Positions 20,318-28,790 of a stretch of 64,000 bases of DNA are shown piece by piece. Location of the stretch: positions 14,055-78,054 of the forward strand of contig CAZWAY010000024.1 of NCBI GenBank assembly GCA_964631945.1. Reading direction: 5' to 3'. Position 1 is the stretch's first letter; each line of letters begins with the position of its first letter. Made by a program: the position numbers and the translations under genes. The stretch is from JABFRZ01 sp964631945 (GTDB lineage: Bacteria > Planctomycetota > UBA1135 > GCA-002686595). The notes below the pieces were generated by a model that was given only the letters and a program-made list of their open reading frames with translations, had not been told where the DNA came from and searched no databases.

Positions 20318-20872
20318 CTACTGGATCACTCCGCAGCCGATGCGCCCGCCGGCGTTGCCGGTCGGCTGGGTCACGAGGTCGTCGACGCCGGCGTGCACGA
20401 TGAGCGCGCGCCCGCGCACCGAGCTCGGTCCGTCTTGCACCGTCAGGTCGGGCATGAGCAGGGCGTGATGCCCCTCGCCGTGCTCGTCCACCCACAGGTT
20501 GCCGAGATCGCCGGCGTGGTGCTCGGGCGCGTGCGGCGAGCCGTGGGCGTGGGTGGCGGGGTTGAAGTGTCCGCCGGCCGAGCTGCCGTCCGCGGCCGAG
20601 CAATCGCCCTTCTCGTGCACGTGCACGGCGTGCCAGCCGGGCGGCGCGTGCTGCACCTCGATCTCGACCAGCACGCCGCCCTTGACCTCGCGGAAGCTGG
20701 CCTTGCCCGTGAGGCTCGCGCCCGAGCGGCTCTCGATCGTGGCGCTGGCGCGCGCGCCCTTGGCGCCCGAGTCGGCCTGGCGAGCCGAGCCCTTGTCCGT
20801 GGCGTGGACGAAGACGCAGGCCGTGCACGCGAGGCCGGCCAGGAGGGAGGTCGCGATGAGGAGGGTGCGCAT
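20318..20872 (-). CDS. sodC: exported Cu/Zn superoxide dismutase
   Basis: The 184-residue protein has an export signal (MRTLLIATSLLAGLACTAC), possibly lipidated, and the Cu/Zn SOD fold. Copper and zinc ligands are visible in HAVHVHEKGDCS, GGHFNPATHAHG and VDEHGEGHHALL, with the late VHAGVDDL segment and the C-terminal GRIGCGVIQ that completes the disulphide with GDCS. It dismutates superoxide outside the cytoplasm. The gene is 5 nt upstream of the rhomboid start and probably heads the minus-strand run. The 149 bp to the divergent MFS gene should hold both promoters, but I see no strong match there. Confidence 0.94.
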   Translation of the reverse strand: MRTLLIATSLLAGLACTACVFVHATDKGSARQADSGAKGARASATIESRSGASLTGKASFREVKGGVLVEIEVQHAPPGWHAVHVHEKGDCSAADGSSAGGHFNPATHAHGSPHAPEHHAGDLGNLWVDEHGEGHHALLMPDLTVQDGPSSVRGRALIVHAGVDDLVTQPTGNAGGRIGCGVIQ

Positions 20873-21021
20873 GGCGGTGGTCAGCGGGTTGGATCGGGAG
20901 CGACGCGGGGAGCGCGAGTGTAGTCCGGGCCCGGCGGCGGTCCAGCGCCCGCGGCCCTGCTTCCGGGTATCGCGCTCGTTACCCTTCCGCGCGGCCCAGG
21001 CTCCCGCGCCGTCCCGCTCTC

Positions 21022-22242
21022 GTGACCTCGACGCCCGTCTCCTCCGCCCGCCCGGCCGACCGCGCGCCCGGCGCCACGCCCCTCGGCGCGCTGCTCGCCC
21101 TGACGGCCCTCGCCAGCTTCGCGGCCGGGACGGCCACGCTCAGCATCTTCTTCGTCACCGCGCGCGAGCCCTACCTCTTCACGGGCGTGCAGCAGTACGC
21201 GCTCGGCCTCCTGGTCGGGGTCGGCTACACGCTGGGCGCGCTCGCGGCCGCGCGCGTGACCCGGGCCTGGCGCGCGCGCGGCGGCTCGGCGCGCACGCTG
21301 CTCGGGCTGCTCTCGCTCGCCATGGCGGGGCTGCTGTGTCTGCCGCTCGCCACGCGCACGGACGCCTCCATCTTCGCGCTGCTGGCGCTGTACGCGCCCC
21401 TGACGGGCTGCTTCTGGCCGCTGGTCGAGGGCTACGTCTCGGGCGGACGCCGCGCGGCCGCGCTGCGCTCGGCCATGGGACGCTTCAACGTCACCTGGAG
21501 CACCACCCTGCTGGCGTCGTTCTTCGTGCCGCCGTTGTTCGCGCACGCGCCGCACGGGGTGTTCGGGCTGCTGGCGCTGACGCACGTCGTGGCGGCGCTC
21601 TTCCTGCTGGGCTTCCAGCGCGAGCCCGGCGCGCACCTCGAGGAAGAGCACGAGGTGCCGCGCGGCTACCCCGAGCTCCTGCGCGTGCATCGCGTCCTGC
21701 ACGCGATGAGCTACCTGGTGATGTACGCGCTCTCGCCCTACCTGCCGCGCCTGCTCGAGCGCCTCGGGCTCGCGGGGCTGGCGGCGGGCGCGCTGGCCGC
21801 GACCTGGCTCGGCGCGCGCGCGCTCGGGTTCCTGGTGCTCGAGCGCTGGCACGGCTGGCACGGACGCTGGTCGGTGGCCGTGGTCGGCGCGCTGTGCGTG
21901 CTGGGCGGCTTCGGCGCGACCTTGCTGGGGCCGAGGCTCGGCGCGGGCGCGATCCCGGTGGTCGTGCTGGCGCTCGTCGTGTTCGGCGCGGGCCTGGCCG
22001 CGCTCTATGCCGCCGCGCTCTACTACGCCTTCGAGGTCGGCGGCAGCGAGGGCGGCGGCTCGCACGAGGCCCTGATCGGCCTCGGCTACTCGATCGGTCC
22101 GAGCTGCGGCCTCTTCGTGCTCGGCCTCGAACGCGCCGGCTGGCTCGAGGCGAGCCGCCGCGACGGCGCCCTACTCGCCGTGATCACCGCGCTGTGCCTC
22201 GCCGCGGCCGCCTTCGCCTGGCGTCGCCGGCGCGGGCCGTAG
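21022..22242 (+). CDS. MFS-type membrane transporter
   Basis: The 406-residue protein has about twelve hydrophobic segments in two halves, with a polar loop near residue 200 (REPGAHLEEEHEVPRGYPE). This is the layout of a major facilitator. The first helix region LGALLALTALASFAAGTATLSIFF and the loop RVTRAWRARGGSARTL after helix 2 fit the family's short loop 2-3. No substrate can be assigned. The GTG at 21022 is the only reasonable start. It is divergent from sodC and convergent with a lipoprotein gene 21 nt away. Confidence 0.82.
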   Translation: MTSTPVSSARPADRAPGATPLGALLALTALASFAAGTATLSIFFVTAREPYLFTGVQQYALGLLVGVGYTLGALAAARVTRAWRARGGSARTLLGLLSLAMAGLLCLPLATRTDASIFALLALYAPLTGCFWPLVEGYVSGGRRAAALRSAMGRFNVTWSTTLLASFFVPPLFAHAPHGVFGLLALTHVVAALFLLGFQREPGAHLEEEHEVPRGYPELLRVHRVLHAMSYLVMYALSPYLPRLLERLGLAGLAAGALAATWLGARALGFLVLERWHGWHGRWSVAVVGALCVLGGFGATLLGPRLGAGAIPVVVLALVVFGAGLAALYAAALYYAFEVGGSEGGGSHEALIGLGYSIGPSCGLFVLGLERAGWLEASRRDGALLAVITALCLAAAAFAWRRRRGP

Positions 22243-22263
22243 GAGCGCGGGGCCGCGTGGCTC

Positions 22264-23076
22264 TCATTCCCGCGGAACGTAGCTGTCCGGATCGGCGAAG
22301 CCGCCGGCTGCCCAGGCCTCTGCGTCGAGGAGCTGCGCGCGGTCCAGGACGCCGTTCTTGTCCTCGTCCCAGATGACGAGGCAGTGATCGATGCTGTCCG
22401 AGCGGAACCGGTACATCGCTCCGAGCGTCTTGTGCTCCTGCGCACCCAGGGCCGTCCAGCTCACCTTGCCGAGTTCGGGCACCGCGAGCGGGGCGCCGCC
22501 CAGCGGGCTGGCCGCGCGCGTCCAGGTCGCCGTGGACTCCCGGTAGATCCACAGGTCGCGGCTGTCGTGGTACTGCACGAGCACGCCCGGGAAACCCACC
22601 GTCGGCGCGAGCTGGGCCACATGGGTCCGGCCGACGACGTTCGCCTCGTAGAGCGAACGCGGCGCGACTCGCTGGAAGGCTTCGGCCCGGTCCGCGAGGC
22701 GCGCCGGGAGCTCGAACGTCCAGCTCTCGATCACGGTCGTGCCGTCGGCGCGCGTGCCGCCGACGTAGATCCGCGCTCTGCCGCCCGAGGCGATCCCGGT
22801 CGGGCAGTAGGGCGTGGTGAACGCTTCCGACTCGGTGGTCCTGCCGACGTCACTCTTGGGGGTGGGGAAGTGGCTCCACGCGAGCGTCACCGTGCTGGCG
22901 TGGGTGTCCAGGTGGGCGAAGCCGAGGTGGTTGGGGTCGAGCGCCAAGCGGACGGTGGCGACCCGGTACAGCTCGGGCGGAACCACGCCTTCGTACGATC
23001 CTGCTGCCGGAGGCGTCGGCGAGCAGCCGAGAGACAGACTCCAGAGGAGGGCGCCCGTGGGGAGGAGTGGTTGCAT
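22264..23076 (-). CDS. probable lipoprotein with EF-hand-like calcium motif
   Basis: The 270-residue product starts with a short signal sequence ending in a lipobox-like SLGC, then an extracytoplasmic beta-rich region without a recognised domain. Near the C-terminus WDEDKNGVLDRAQLLDAEAW matches the DxDxNGxxDxxxL pattern of an EF-hand or dockerin-type calcium loop. I do not recognise the family. The ATG at 23076 is chosen for the signal sequence; a longer open frame upstream overlaps the oleD gene. It lies 32 nt downstream of oleD on the same strand and may be transcribed with it. Confidence 0.68.
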   Translation of the reverse strand: MQPLLPTGALLWSLSLGCSPTPPAAGSYEGVVPPELYRVATVRLALDPNHLGFAHLDTHASTVTLAWSHFPTPKSDVGRTTESEAFTTPYCPTGIASGGRARIYVGGTRADGTTVIESWTFELPARLADRAEAFQRVAPRSLYEANVVGRTHVAQLAPTVGFPGVLVQYHDSRDLWIYRESTATWTRAASPLGGAPLAVPELGKVSWTALGAQEHKTLGAMYRFRSDSIDHCLVIWDEDKNGVLDRAQLLDAEAWAAGGFADPDSYVPRE

Positions 23077-23108
23077 GGTCCGGGGTCCGCGGGTCGTCTC
23101 CGCCGTCG

Positions 23109-24098
23109 TCAGGACTCGCGCAGCTCGGCCACCAGGCGCTCGGTGGCCTCGGCCGTCGAGACGCGTTCGACGTAGCCGAACTCGCGCTCGAGCGCGCCGA
23201 TCGCGTAGGAGTGGCTGGTGGCCAGTTGCTGCGCGAGGAAGCGCGTCATGGGCGGCTCGCCCGTGCGCCGCGCGATGCGCCAGGCGAGCTCGCAGGCCGC
23301 GCCGGCGGCGTAGGCGAAGGGCCGCGACACGCGTTGCGTCGGCGGCGGCACGCCGGCGCGCGTGAAGAGCTCGGCCAGCCAGCTCCACAGGACGACCGGC
23401 TCCTTCTGGGCCACGAAGTAGGCGCGTCCGGCGCCGCTCACGCCCGGCTCCAGGCGCTCGAGCACGTCGGCGTGGGCCGCGGCGGCGTTCTCGACCCAGG
23501 TGAAGCTGACCTCGTTCCGGCCGTTGCCGACGATCGTGAGCGCGCGTGCGCGCGCGCGCGCGACCAGACGGGGCATCAGGTTCGGATCGCCGGGGCCGAG
23601 CACGAGGTGCGGGCGCAGCGCGACCGTCGCGAGACTCGCGCCGTTCGCGGCCAGCACCTCGCGCTCGGCCGCGGCCTTGGTGGCCGGGTAGGCGGCCAGA
23701 TAGCGGCGCGGGTAGGGCAGCGACTCGTCCGCGCGGCGGTGCTCACGGCCATCGAAGACCACGCTCGGGCTGCTCGTGTAGACGAGGCGTGCGACGCCGT
23801 GCGTCTTGCAGGCCGCGAGCACGGCCTGCGTGCCCTCCACGTTGGTGCGCACGAAGTCGGCGCGCACGCCGGTGAGCCCGGTCAGGGCCGCCGCGTGCAC
23901 GACCGCGTCCTGGCCCTGGATCGCGCGCTCGACGTGCTCACGGTTGCGCAGGTCGCAGGTCAGCGTGCGCACGCCGAGGGCCGCGAGCTCGGGCGACGGC
24001 CGGCGGCTGGCCGAGCTCACCTGGTGCCCGCGGCGTTTCAGCTCGGCGACGATGGCGCCGCCGAGGAAGCCGTTGCCGCCGGTGACGAGGACCCGCAT
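23109..24098 (-). CDS. oleD: NAD(P)-dependent 2-alkyl-3-oxoalkanoate reductase, OleD-like
   Basis: The 329-residue extended short-chain dehydrogenase has the NAD(P) loop VTGGNGFLGGAIV at the N-terminus and DLRNREHVERAI for the adenine side. The catalytic Ser is in LVYTSSPSVVFDG and the YxxxK motif in AYPATKAAAE. It resembles the 3-beta-hydroxysteroid-dehydrogenase-like OleD, which reduces the 2-alkyl-3-ketoacid made by OleA to a beta-hydroxy acid. The assignment rests on fold plus location: oleC, oleB and oleA homologues lie in the same 14-kb stretch on the same strand. Unlike the usual oleCD arrangement, ytxJ on the other strand and a 164-bp inverted-repeat element separate it from oleC, so it must have its own promoter (24099-24202). 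Confidence 0.82.
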   Translation of the reverse strand: MRVLVTGGNGFLGGAIVAELKRRGHQVSSASRRPSPELAALGVRTLTCDLRNREHVERAIQGQDAVVHAAALTGLTGVRADFVRTNVEGTQAVLAACKTHGVARLVYTSSPSVVFDGREHRRADESLPYPRRYLAAYPATKAAAEREVLAANGASLATVALRPHLVLGPGDPNLMPRLVARARARALTIVGNGRNEVSFTWVENAAAAHADVLERLEPGVSGAGRAYFVAQKEPVVLWSWLAELFTRAGVPPPTQRVSRPFAYAAGAACELAWRIARRTGEPPMTRFLAQQLATSHSYAIGALEREFGYVERVSTAEATERLVAELRES

Positions 24099-24202
24099 CG
24101 CGGCCGATTCTAGCGGGGCCTCGGGGGGGCAGCGCTCTGGTCGACGGAACTCTCACCCGCGCAGCAACCGAATTCGCTCGACTGCTAGACTCGCCCACCC
24201 CC

Positions 24203-24535
24203 ATGGCGCCGCGTCTCCGCACCGATTCCGAGCTCGAGGCCGCCTTCGCGGCCGAGCGCTTCCTGCTCTTCAAGCACTCGACCACCTGTCCGATCTCGGC
24301 CGCCGCGTTCGCGGAGTACGAGCGCTTCCTCGCGGCTCACCCGGAGCTCGCCACGGGCTGGATCGAGGTCGTGGCCCAGCGCCCGCTCGCGCGCGCCGTG
24401 GCCGAGCGCACCGGCCTCCGCCACGAGTCGCCGCAGGCGATCTGGCTGGTGGCGGGCGTGGCCCGCTGGAACGCCTCGCACTCGGCGATCACGGAGGCGA
24501 GCCTGGCCGCCGCCAGCGTTGCGCCCGACCCCTGA
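24203..24535 (+). CDS. ytxJ: YtxJ-type monothiol bacilliredoxin
   Basis: The 110-residue protein is a compact thioredoxin-fold protein with the single-Cys active site LLFKHSTTCPISAAAFAEY, matching the YtxJ (BrxC) family, known to act in bacillithiol redox chemistry. It has no signal peptide. No bacillithiol synthesis gene lies in the window. It is the only plus-strand gene inside the ole locus, convergent with oleC, with the 164-bp inverted repeat between them. Its insertion between oleC and oleD looks like a local rearrangement. Confidence 0.85.
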   Translation: MAPRLRTDSELEAAFAAERFLLFKHSTTCPISAAAFAEYERFLAAHPELATGWIEVVAQRPLARAVAERTGLRHESPQAIWLVAGVARWNASHSAITEASLAAASVAPDP

Positions 24536-24541
24536 GAAGCA

Positions 24542-24705
24542 CTAGTGGGGTGAGCCCGTAGTTCGCAGCATATGTCGGCCCCTCGCTCGCGCCAGCGTCG
24601 TTGCGCCTCCTCCGAGTATTGCAGCGAATACGCGTCGTCGGCGCGCCTAGCTGGCGCGGCTGCGGGGCTCGACATCTGCTGCGAACTACGGGCTCACCCC
24701 ACTAG
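24542..24705. repeat. 164-bp element with 36-bp terminal inverted repeats
   Basis: The left arm (24542-24577) and the reverse complement of the right arm (24670-24705) are identical at 35 of 36 positions, starting CTAGTGGGGTGAGCCCGT. The interior continues to pair in part (CGCGCCAG with CTGGCGCG), so the whole unit can form a long hairpin. No ORF of interest is inside. The right arm contains the oleC stop codon (TAG at 24702-24704), so insertion may have shaped the oleC end. It could be a MITE-like element or a strong bidirectional terminator between convergent genes; the arm length is more than a terminator needs. Confidence 0.8.
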
Positions 24706-26342
24706 CCGAGCGTGCGCTCGGCCCAGCGCTTCAGCTCCTCGCGCCGGATCTTGGCGTTGTGGCGCGCGTCCACCGGGAAGTGCGGGTGGAACAGGAAGTC
24801 CTGGATCGGCGCGGCCGGGGTCGCGCCGGGCTCGGCCGCGAGCTCGCGCTGGCGCTGGCGCAGGCGCGGCAGCAGCGTGTGCACGCGCTCGGCCGGCGCG
24901 CTGCGCTCGACCACCAGCACGGGCCGCTCGGCCCCGCGCGGGCCGACGCCGACCAGCGCGCTGCGCGCGACGCCCGGCGTCACGTCGTAGGCGTTCTCGA
25001 GCGGCACGGGCCACAGCACGCCGCCCGCGGTCTCCAGGCGCTGGGACTTGCGCCCGAGGAACCACAGGCGTCCCTCGGCGTCGAGACGACCGACGTCGCC
25101 CATGCGGTGCCAGACGCCGCCGTCTTCCGCGGGGATCTTGGCCAGAGCGTTGGCGTGCTCGTCCGCGAGGTAGCGCGCGCTGACGATCGGGCCGCGCACG
25201 CACACCTCGCCGGGCTCGCCGGGCGCGACGCGCAGGGCCTCGGACCAGCGCGCGATGGGCGCATCGCTCACGTGGATCAGCGCCAGCTCGAGCCCGGAGA
25301 GCGTGCGACCGACGCAGCTCCCGGCGCCCTGCTCGATGGCCGTGCGCAGCGGCGCGAGCTCGGCGCCGGTGACGTCGCTCACCGGCAGGGCCTCGGTCGC
25401 GCCATAGGGCGTGTGCACCTCGCCACCCGCGGGGAGGAGCGCGCGCAGCTCGAACACCAGCCCCGGCGGCACGGGCGCGCCCGCCAGGGTCGCGCGCCGG
25501 AGGTGCGTGAAGCCCAGGCCACGCGCGCGCATCCAGGGCACGACGCGCTTCCACACGGCCGGCGAGGCGAAGGCGAAGCTCGCGCCGCCCGCCTCGATCG
25601 CGCGGTGGATCGCGGCCGGATCGCAGCGCGCGGGGCGCGACGGATCGAGCTCGGGGAAGACAGTCGTCAGCCCGAGCGCGTTGTCGAACAGCGCGAAGAG
25701 CGGGAAGCAGGCGCAGTCGGTCTCGCCGGGCTCGAGCCCGTAGTGCTCGCGCAGCGCAGTCAGCTGCGCCGCCAGGTTGCCGTGCGTGTGCACGACGCCC
25801 TTGGCCGGGCCGGTGCTGCCGGAGGTGAACAGCACGGCCGCGGGGGTGTCGTCCTCGACCTCGGGGACCGGGAAGGGCGTATGCGGTGCGCGCGCGAGCA
25901 GCGGCTCGAGCGCGTGCGCTCCGAGGGCGAAGCCACGACCGACCGAGAGCGAGAGGCCCACGCGCGTGAAGGCGCGCGCGAACAGCTGGCGCGCGAGATG
26001 GATGCGCGGCACGCCGATCAGGGTGCTGGCCTGGGAGCGCGCCAGGCAGGCGAACAGCGCCGCGCGTCCGAGGCCCGGGTCGATCAGCACCGGCAGCGCT
26101 CCGACCCGCAGCAGCGCGTGGAACAGCGCCACGAAGTCGGGCCCGGGCGGCACGAACAGCGCCGCGCGCTCGCCGCGCACGAGCCCGAGCCCGCTCAGGA
26201 CGTGGGCGCAGGCGTCCACGCGCCGCTCGAGCTCGGCGAAGGTGAGCGTCCGCGCGCGGCGGCCGAAGGTGCGCACGGCCAGGCGCTCGGGCGCGGCCGC
26301 GGCCTGGCGGCGCAGCTCGAGCGAGACGTGCGCCGCGCTCAT
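24702..26342 (-). CDS. oleC: AMP-dependent beta-lactone synthetase, OleC-like
   Basis: The 546-residue acyl-adenylate-forming enzyme shows the P-loop AVLFTSGSTGPAKGVVHTHG, the A5 motif TPYGATEALPVS, A7 MGDVGRLDAEGRLWFLGRK and the final lysine motif HNAKIRREELKRW. OleC was first called an acyl-CoA ligase and is now known to close beta-hydroxy acids to beta-lactones. The combination with an OleB-like hydrolase gene overlapping by ATGA (26339-26342) supports OleC over a general acyl-CoA ligase. It is the last gene of the ten-gene operon starting at 34514. Its stop codon lies inside the inverted-repeat element. Confidence 0.85.
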   Translation of the reverse strand: MSAAHVSLELRRQAAAAPERLAVRTFGRRARTLTFAELERRVDACAHVLSGLGLVRGERAALFVPPGPDFVALFHALLRVGALPVLIDPGLGRAALFACLARSQASTLIGVPRIHLARQLFARAFTRVGLSLSVGRGFALGAHALEPLLARAPHTPFPVPEVEDDTPAAVLFTSGSTGPAKGVVHTHGNLAAQLTALREHYGLEPGETDCACFPLFALFDNALGLTTVFPELDPSRPARCDPAAIHRAIEAGGASFAFASPAVWKRVVPWMRARGLGFTHLRRATLAGAPVPPGLVFELRALLPAGGEVHTPYGATEALPVSDVTGAELAPLRTAIEQGAGSCVGRTLSGLELALIHVSDAPIARWSEALRVAPGEPGEVCVRGPIVSARYLADEHANALAKIPAEDGGVWHRMGDVGRLDAEGRLWFLGRKSQRLETAGGVLWPVPLENAYDVTPGVARSALVGVGPRGAERPVLVVERSAPAERVHTLLPRLRQRQRELAAEPGATPAAPIQDFLFHPHFPVDARHNAKIRREELKRWAERTLG

Positions 26343-27316
26343 GGGGCCAGCGCGCGCGCCAGCGCCTGCACGAAGGCCTGCGGCTCGTCCTCGAACAGGT
26401 AGTGCCCGGCGTGCTCGAAGCGCGTGACGCCGGCGCGCGGGAAGCGCCGTTGCCATTCGTCCAGCATGGCCGGCGTGAAGACCCAGTCGCGCGCGCCCCA
26501 CAGCAGGTGCACCGGGCGCTCGCGGAAGGTGGTGAGCGCGGTCTCGATCGCCAGGAGCTCGTCCCACGACGGATGCCCGGGAGCGAGCGGGATGTCCAGC
26601 ACGAAGGCGTGCGTGGCGATGCGGTCGTGCCAGGAGCCATAGGGCAAGAGGTAGCCGCGCCGGGCCAGCGGCGTGAGCGGCCGTGCGACGGCCATGCGCG
26701 TGGCGCCGCGCGCGAAGGCGTTCAGGCCGCGCACGGCCAGCGTGCCGAAGAGCGGCCAGCGACAGGCCGCCAGGCGCAGCGGCAGCTTGCCCTTCAGCGG
26801 GAAGGCGGCGGTGTTGCACAGCACCAGGCGCTCGACGAGCTCGGGCCGCCGGCGCGCGAAGCCGAGCCCGATCGGTCCGCCCCAGTCGTGCAGCACGAGT
26901 CGGACGCGCTCGAGGCCGAGCGCGAGCACGAGGCGCTCGAGGTTCTGGACGTGCGCCTCGAGCCGGTAGGGGAAGTGCGCGGGCTTGTCCGAGAGCCCGC
27001 AGCCGAGGTGATCGACGGCGAGCACGCGCCGGGTCGGGCGCAAGGCCGCCAGCGCGCGCCGGAAGGCGAAGGACCAGGTCGGGTTGCCGTGCACGAACAC
27101 GACCGCGTCGCTCGTGCGCGGGCCCTCGTCCAGGTAGTGCTGCGCGGCGCCGGCCGCGGGCGTGCCGGGCGGGTGCACGAAGAAGCGCGGCGTGAAGGGA
27201 TACTCGCAGCCCAGCGGGGCCAGGCGCGCGCGCGCGGCGGCCTCGCGTGCCGCGCCGGTGTCCGCGGGCGCGGAGCTCGAGGGCGGGGAGCCGGGCACGG
27301 TCGCGGCCGGGCTCAC
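26339..27316 (-). CDS. oleB: alpha/beta-hydrolase, OleB-like beta-lactone decarboxylase
   Basis: The 325-residue protein is a haloalkane-dehalogenase-like hydrolase: oxyanion segment VVFVHGNPTWSF, nucleophile elbow LVLHDWGGPIG with Asp (residue 144), and the catalytic His in EHAGHYLFEDEP near the C-terminus. Asp as nucleophile and the HGNPTWSF string fit OleB, which decarboxylates the beta-lactone from OleC to a cis-olefin. The start is GTG at 27316, overlapping the stop of the phosphopantetheinyl transferase gene as GTGA; its own stop overlaps oleC. About 40 N-terminal residues are Ala/Pro-rich and not part of the fold. Confidence 0.85.
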   Translation of the reverse strand: MSPAATVPGSPPSSSAPADTGAAREAAARARLAPLGCEYPFTPRFFVHPPGTPAAGAAQHYLDEGPRTSDAVVFVHGNPTWSFAFRRALAALRPTRRVLAVDHLGCGLSDKPAHFPYRLEAHVQNLERLVLALGLERVRLVLHDWGGPIGLGFARRRPELVERLVLCNTAAFPLKGKLPLRLAACRWPLFGTLAVRGLNAFARGATRMAVARPLTPLARRGYLLPYGSWHDRIATHAFVLDIPLAPGHPSWDELLAIETALTTFRERPVHLLWGARDWVFTPAMLDEWQRRFPRAGVTRFEHAGHYLFEDEPQAFVQALARALAP

Positions 27317-27969
27317 GCGACTTCCTGCAGCGTGTGGAGGCGCGGCTCGGCCGGCACGGCGCTGGCGCAGGCGAGCCAGTGCGCGCCCGCGCGTCGCACC
27401 CACACGGCGTGCTCGGCGCCGCCGCGAGGAAGGGAATAGCAGAGGGAGTAGCGCCGCGCGCCGTCTCGCTCCTGGGGGCCGCGCCGGAGCAACGCGCAGC
27501 GCGCGAGGTCGGCCAGCCCCGCGCCCGCCAGCTTCAGCAGGGCCTCCTTGGCGGTCCACAGCGCGAGCACCTCGTCGCGCGAGTCGCCGCCCAGGAGCGC
27601 GAGCTCGCCCGCGGCCCGGAAGCGCTCGCGCGCGGCGTGCCAGCGCGGGCGCAGGCGCCACTCCGCGTCCACCGCGACCGGCGCGGGCGCCAGCAGCGCG
27701 AGCACGAGGCCGGTCGTGTCCGCGAACGAGGCGTGCCAGCCGCCGCACGCGGCCGGCGCCCCGCTCGCGCTGCGCGGCCAGTCGTCGTAGGGCAGCGCGC
27801 GCGGCGCGCCGGCGAGCTCGCCGCTCGCGCGCAGGGCCTCGGCCACGACCGCGCGACTGGCTTCGAAGCGCCGCGCCCGCGGAGTCCGGGTCGAGAGCGG
27901 CGCGAGCACGACGTGGAGGGGAAGGACGTGGAGGGGAAGGACGTGGAGAGCGGAGAGATCGAGCGCCAT
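27313..27969 (-). CDS. Sfp-type 4'-phosphopantetheinyl transferase
   Basis: The 218-residue protein has the two signature regions of the Sfp group: VAVDAEWR (magnesium-binding Asp101 and Glu103) and LWTAKEALLKLAGAGL (W-x-KE-x3-K, Lys141, Glu142, Lys146). It would transfer phosphopantetheine from CoA to a carrier protein, here most simply the acyl carrier protein of the same operon (Ser40, gene at 32200-32475). The N-terminus is odd: a 15-nt tandem repeat gives LPLHV-LPLHV, and the usual N-terminal Sfp region is short. The ATG shares its A with the stop of the FabI-like gene (TGATG), so the genes are coupled. Confidence 0.85.
   Translation of the reverse strand: MALDLSALHVLPLHVLPLHVVLAPLSTRTPRARRFEASRAVVAEALRASGELAGAPRALPYDDWPRSASGAPAACGGWHASFADTTGLVLALLAPAPVAVDAEWRLRPRWHAARERFRAAGELALLGGDSRDEVLALWTAKEALLKLAGAGLADLARCALLRRGPQERDGARRYSLCYSLPRGGAEHAVWVRRAGAHWLACASAVPAEPRLHTLQEVA
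27910..27949. repeat. 15-bp tandem repeat, 2.7 copies, inside the phosphopantetheinyl transferase gene
   Basis: GACGTGGAGGGGAAG occurs exactly at 27910-27924 and 27925-27939, with a partial third copy to 27949. Because the unit is 15 nt it keeps the frame and encodes repeated LPLHV near the N-terminus. Copy number could vary between strains without breaking the gene. Confidence 0.85.
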
Positions 27970-28790
27970 CACCCCTCCTCCGCTCGCGTGTTCTTGCGCA
28001 CGATCTCCTGGTCGAAGGCGTTCACGCCCATGCCCGCGTCCACCACCAGCCCCTGGGCGTTGATGCCGGAGGAGCGCGGCGAGAGCAGGTACAGCGCGCA
28101 GTCGGCCACCTCGCGCGTCTCCAGCCCCTGCTTGCGCAGCGTCAGGGCCTCGGCGTGCAGGTAGCTCTCGAGGTAGCCCGGGATCCCGGCCGAGGCCGCG
28201 GTCTTGAGCGGGCCCGCGCAGACCGCGTTGCAGCGCACGCGGCTGAAGGCGCTGAAGCTCTTGGCCAGGAACACCACCGCCGAATCGAGCGCGGCCTTGA
28301 CCGGCGCCATGTAGCCGTAGTTCTCGGCCGCCGTGCGCGTGCTCGAGATCGAGATCGCGACCAGCGAGGCGTCGCTCGCGAGGCGCGGGCGCAGCGCGTT
28401 CGCGAGCGCCACGAAGGAGAAGGCCGAGGCGTCCAGCGCGGCCAGGAAGGCGGCGCGCGGCGTCTCGTGGAAGGGCTTCCAGCCGCCCGAGTAGTCGGCG
28501 TGCGCGATCGAGTGCAGCACCCCGGCCAGCGGGGCGTGCGCGGCGAGCTCCTCGGCCAGGCGCGCGAGCTCCTCGTCGCGCGTCACGTCGCACACCAGCA
28601 CCGGCCCGTCCAGGCGCGGCGCGAGCTCGGCGCGGCGCGCCTCGGTGTGCACGCTCCAGACCACCCGGGCCCCGGCCTCGACCAGGCGCGTGCCGACGTG
28701 CCAGGCGACGCTCTTCTTGTTGGCCGCGCCGCACACCAGCACGGTCTTGCCCGCCAGGCCGAGCCAGTCGCCTCGTCCCTCCGCGCTCAC
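27969..28790 (-). CDS. FabI-like enoyl-acyl carrier protein reductase
   Basis: The 273-residue short-chain dehydrogenase resembles FabI: LVCGAANKKSVAWHVG at the N-terminus (FabI has GIANKRSIAW), VLHSIAHADY for the HSIGFA strand, and the Y-x6-K pair Tyr158 and Lys165 in NYGYMAPVKAALD. FabI reduces the trans-2 double bond at the end of each elongation cycle. By hand alignment the first active-site Tyr of E. coli FabI (Tyr146) is Ile148 here, so the reaction may be altered or the enzyme specialised. The GTG start at 28790 overlaps the dehydratase stop (GTGA). The operon position ties it to the dedicated carrier protein. Confidence 0.84.
   Translation of the reverse strand: MSAEGRGDWLGLAGKTVLVCGAANKKSVAWHVGTRLVEAGARVVWSVHTEARRAELAPRLDGPVLVCDVTRDEELARLAEELAAHAPLAGVLHSIAHADYSGGWKPFHETPRAAFLAALDASAFSFVALANALRPRLASDASLVAISISSTRTAAENYGYMAPVKAALDSAVVFLAKSFSAFSRVRCNAVCAGPLKTAASAGIPGYLESYLHAEALTLRKQGLETREVADCALYLLSPRSSGINAQGLVVDAGMGVNAFDQEIVRKNTRAEEG

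Noticed and set aside
24203..24535. Evidence for a full bacillithiol pathway
   Set aside because: Only the YtxJ-like protein is present; no BshA, BshB or BshC homologue is in the window.
24542..24705. Insertion sequence
   Set aside because: No transposase frame inside or nearby; only a short element with inverted ends.
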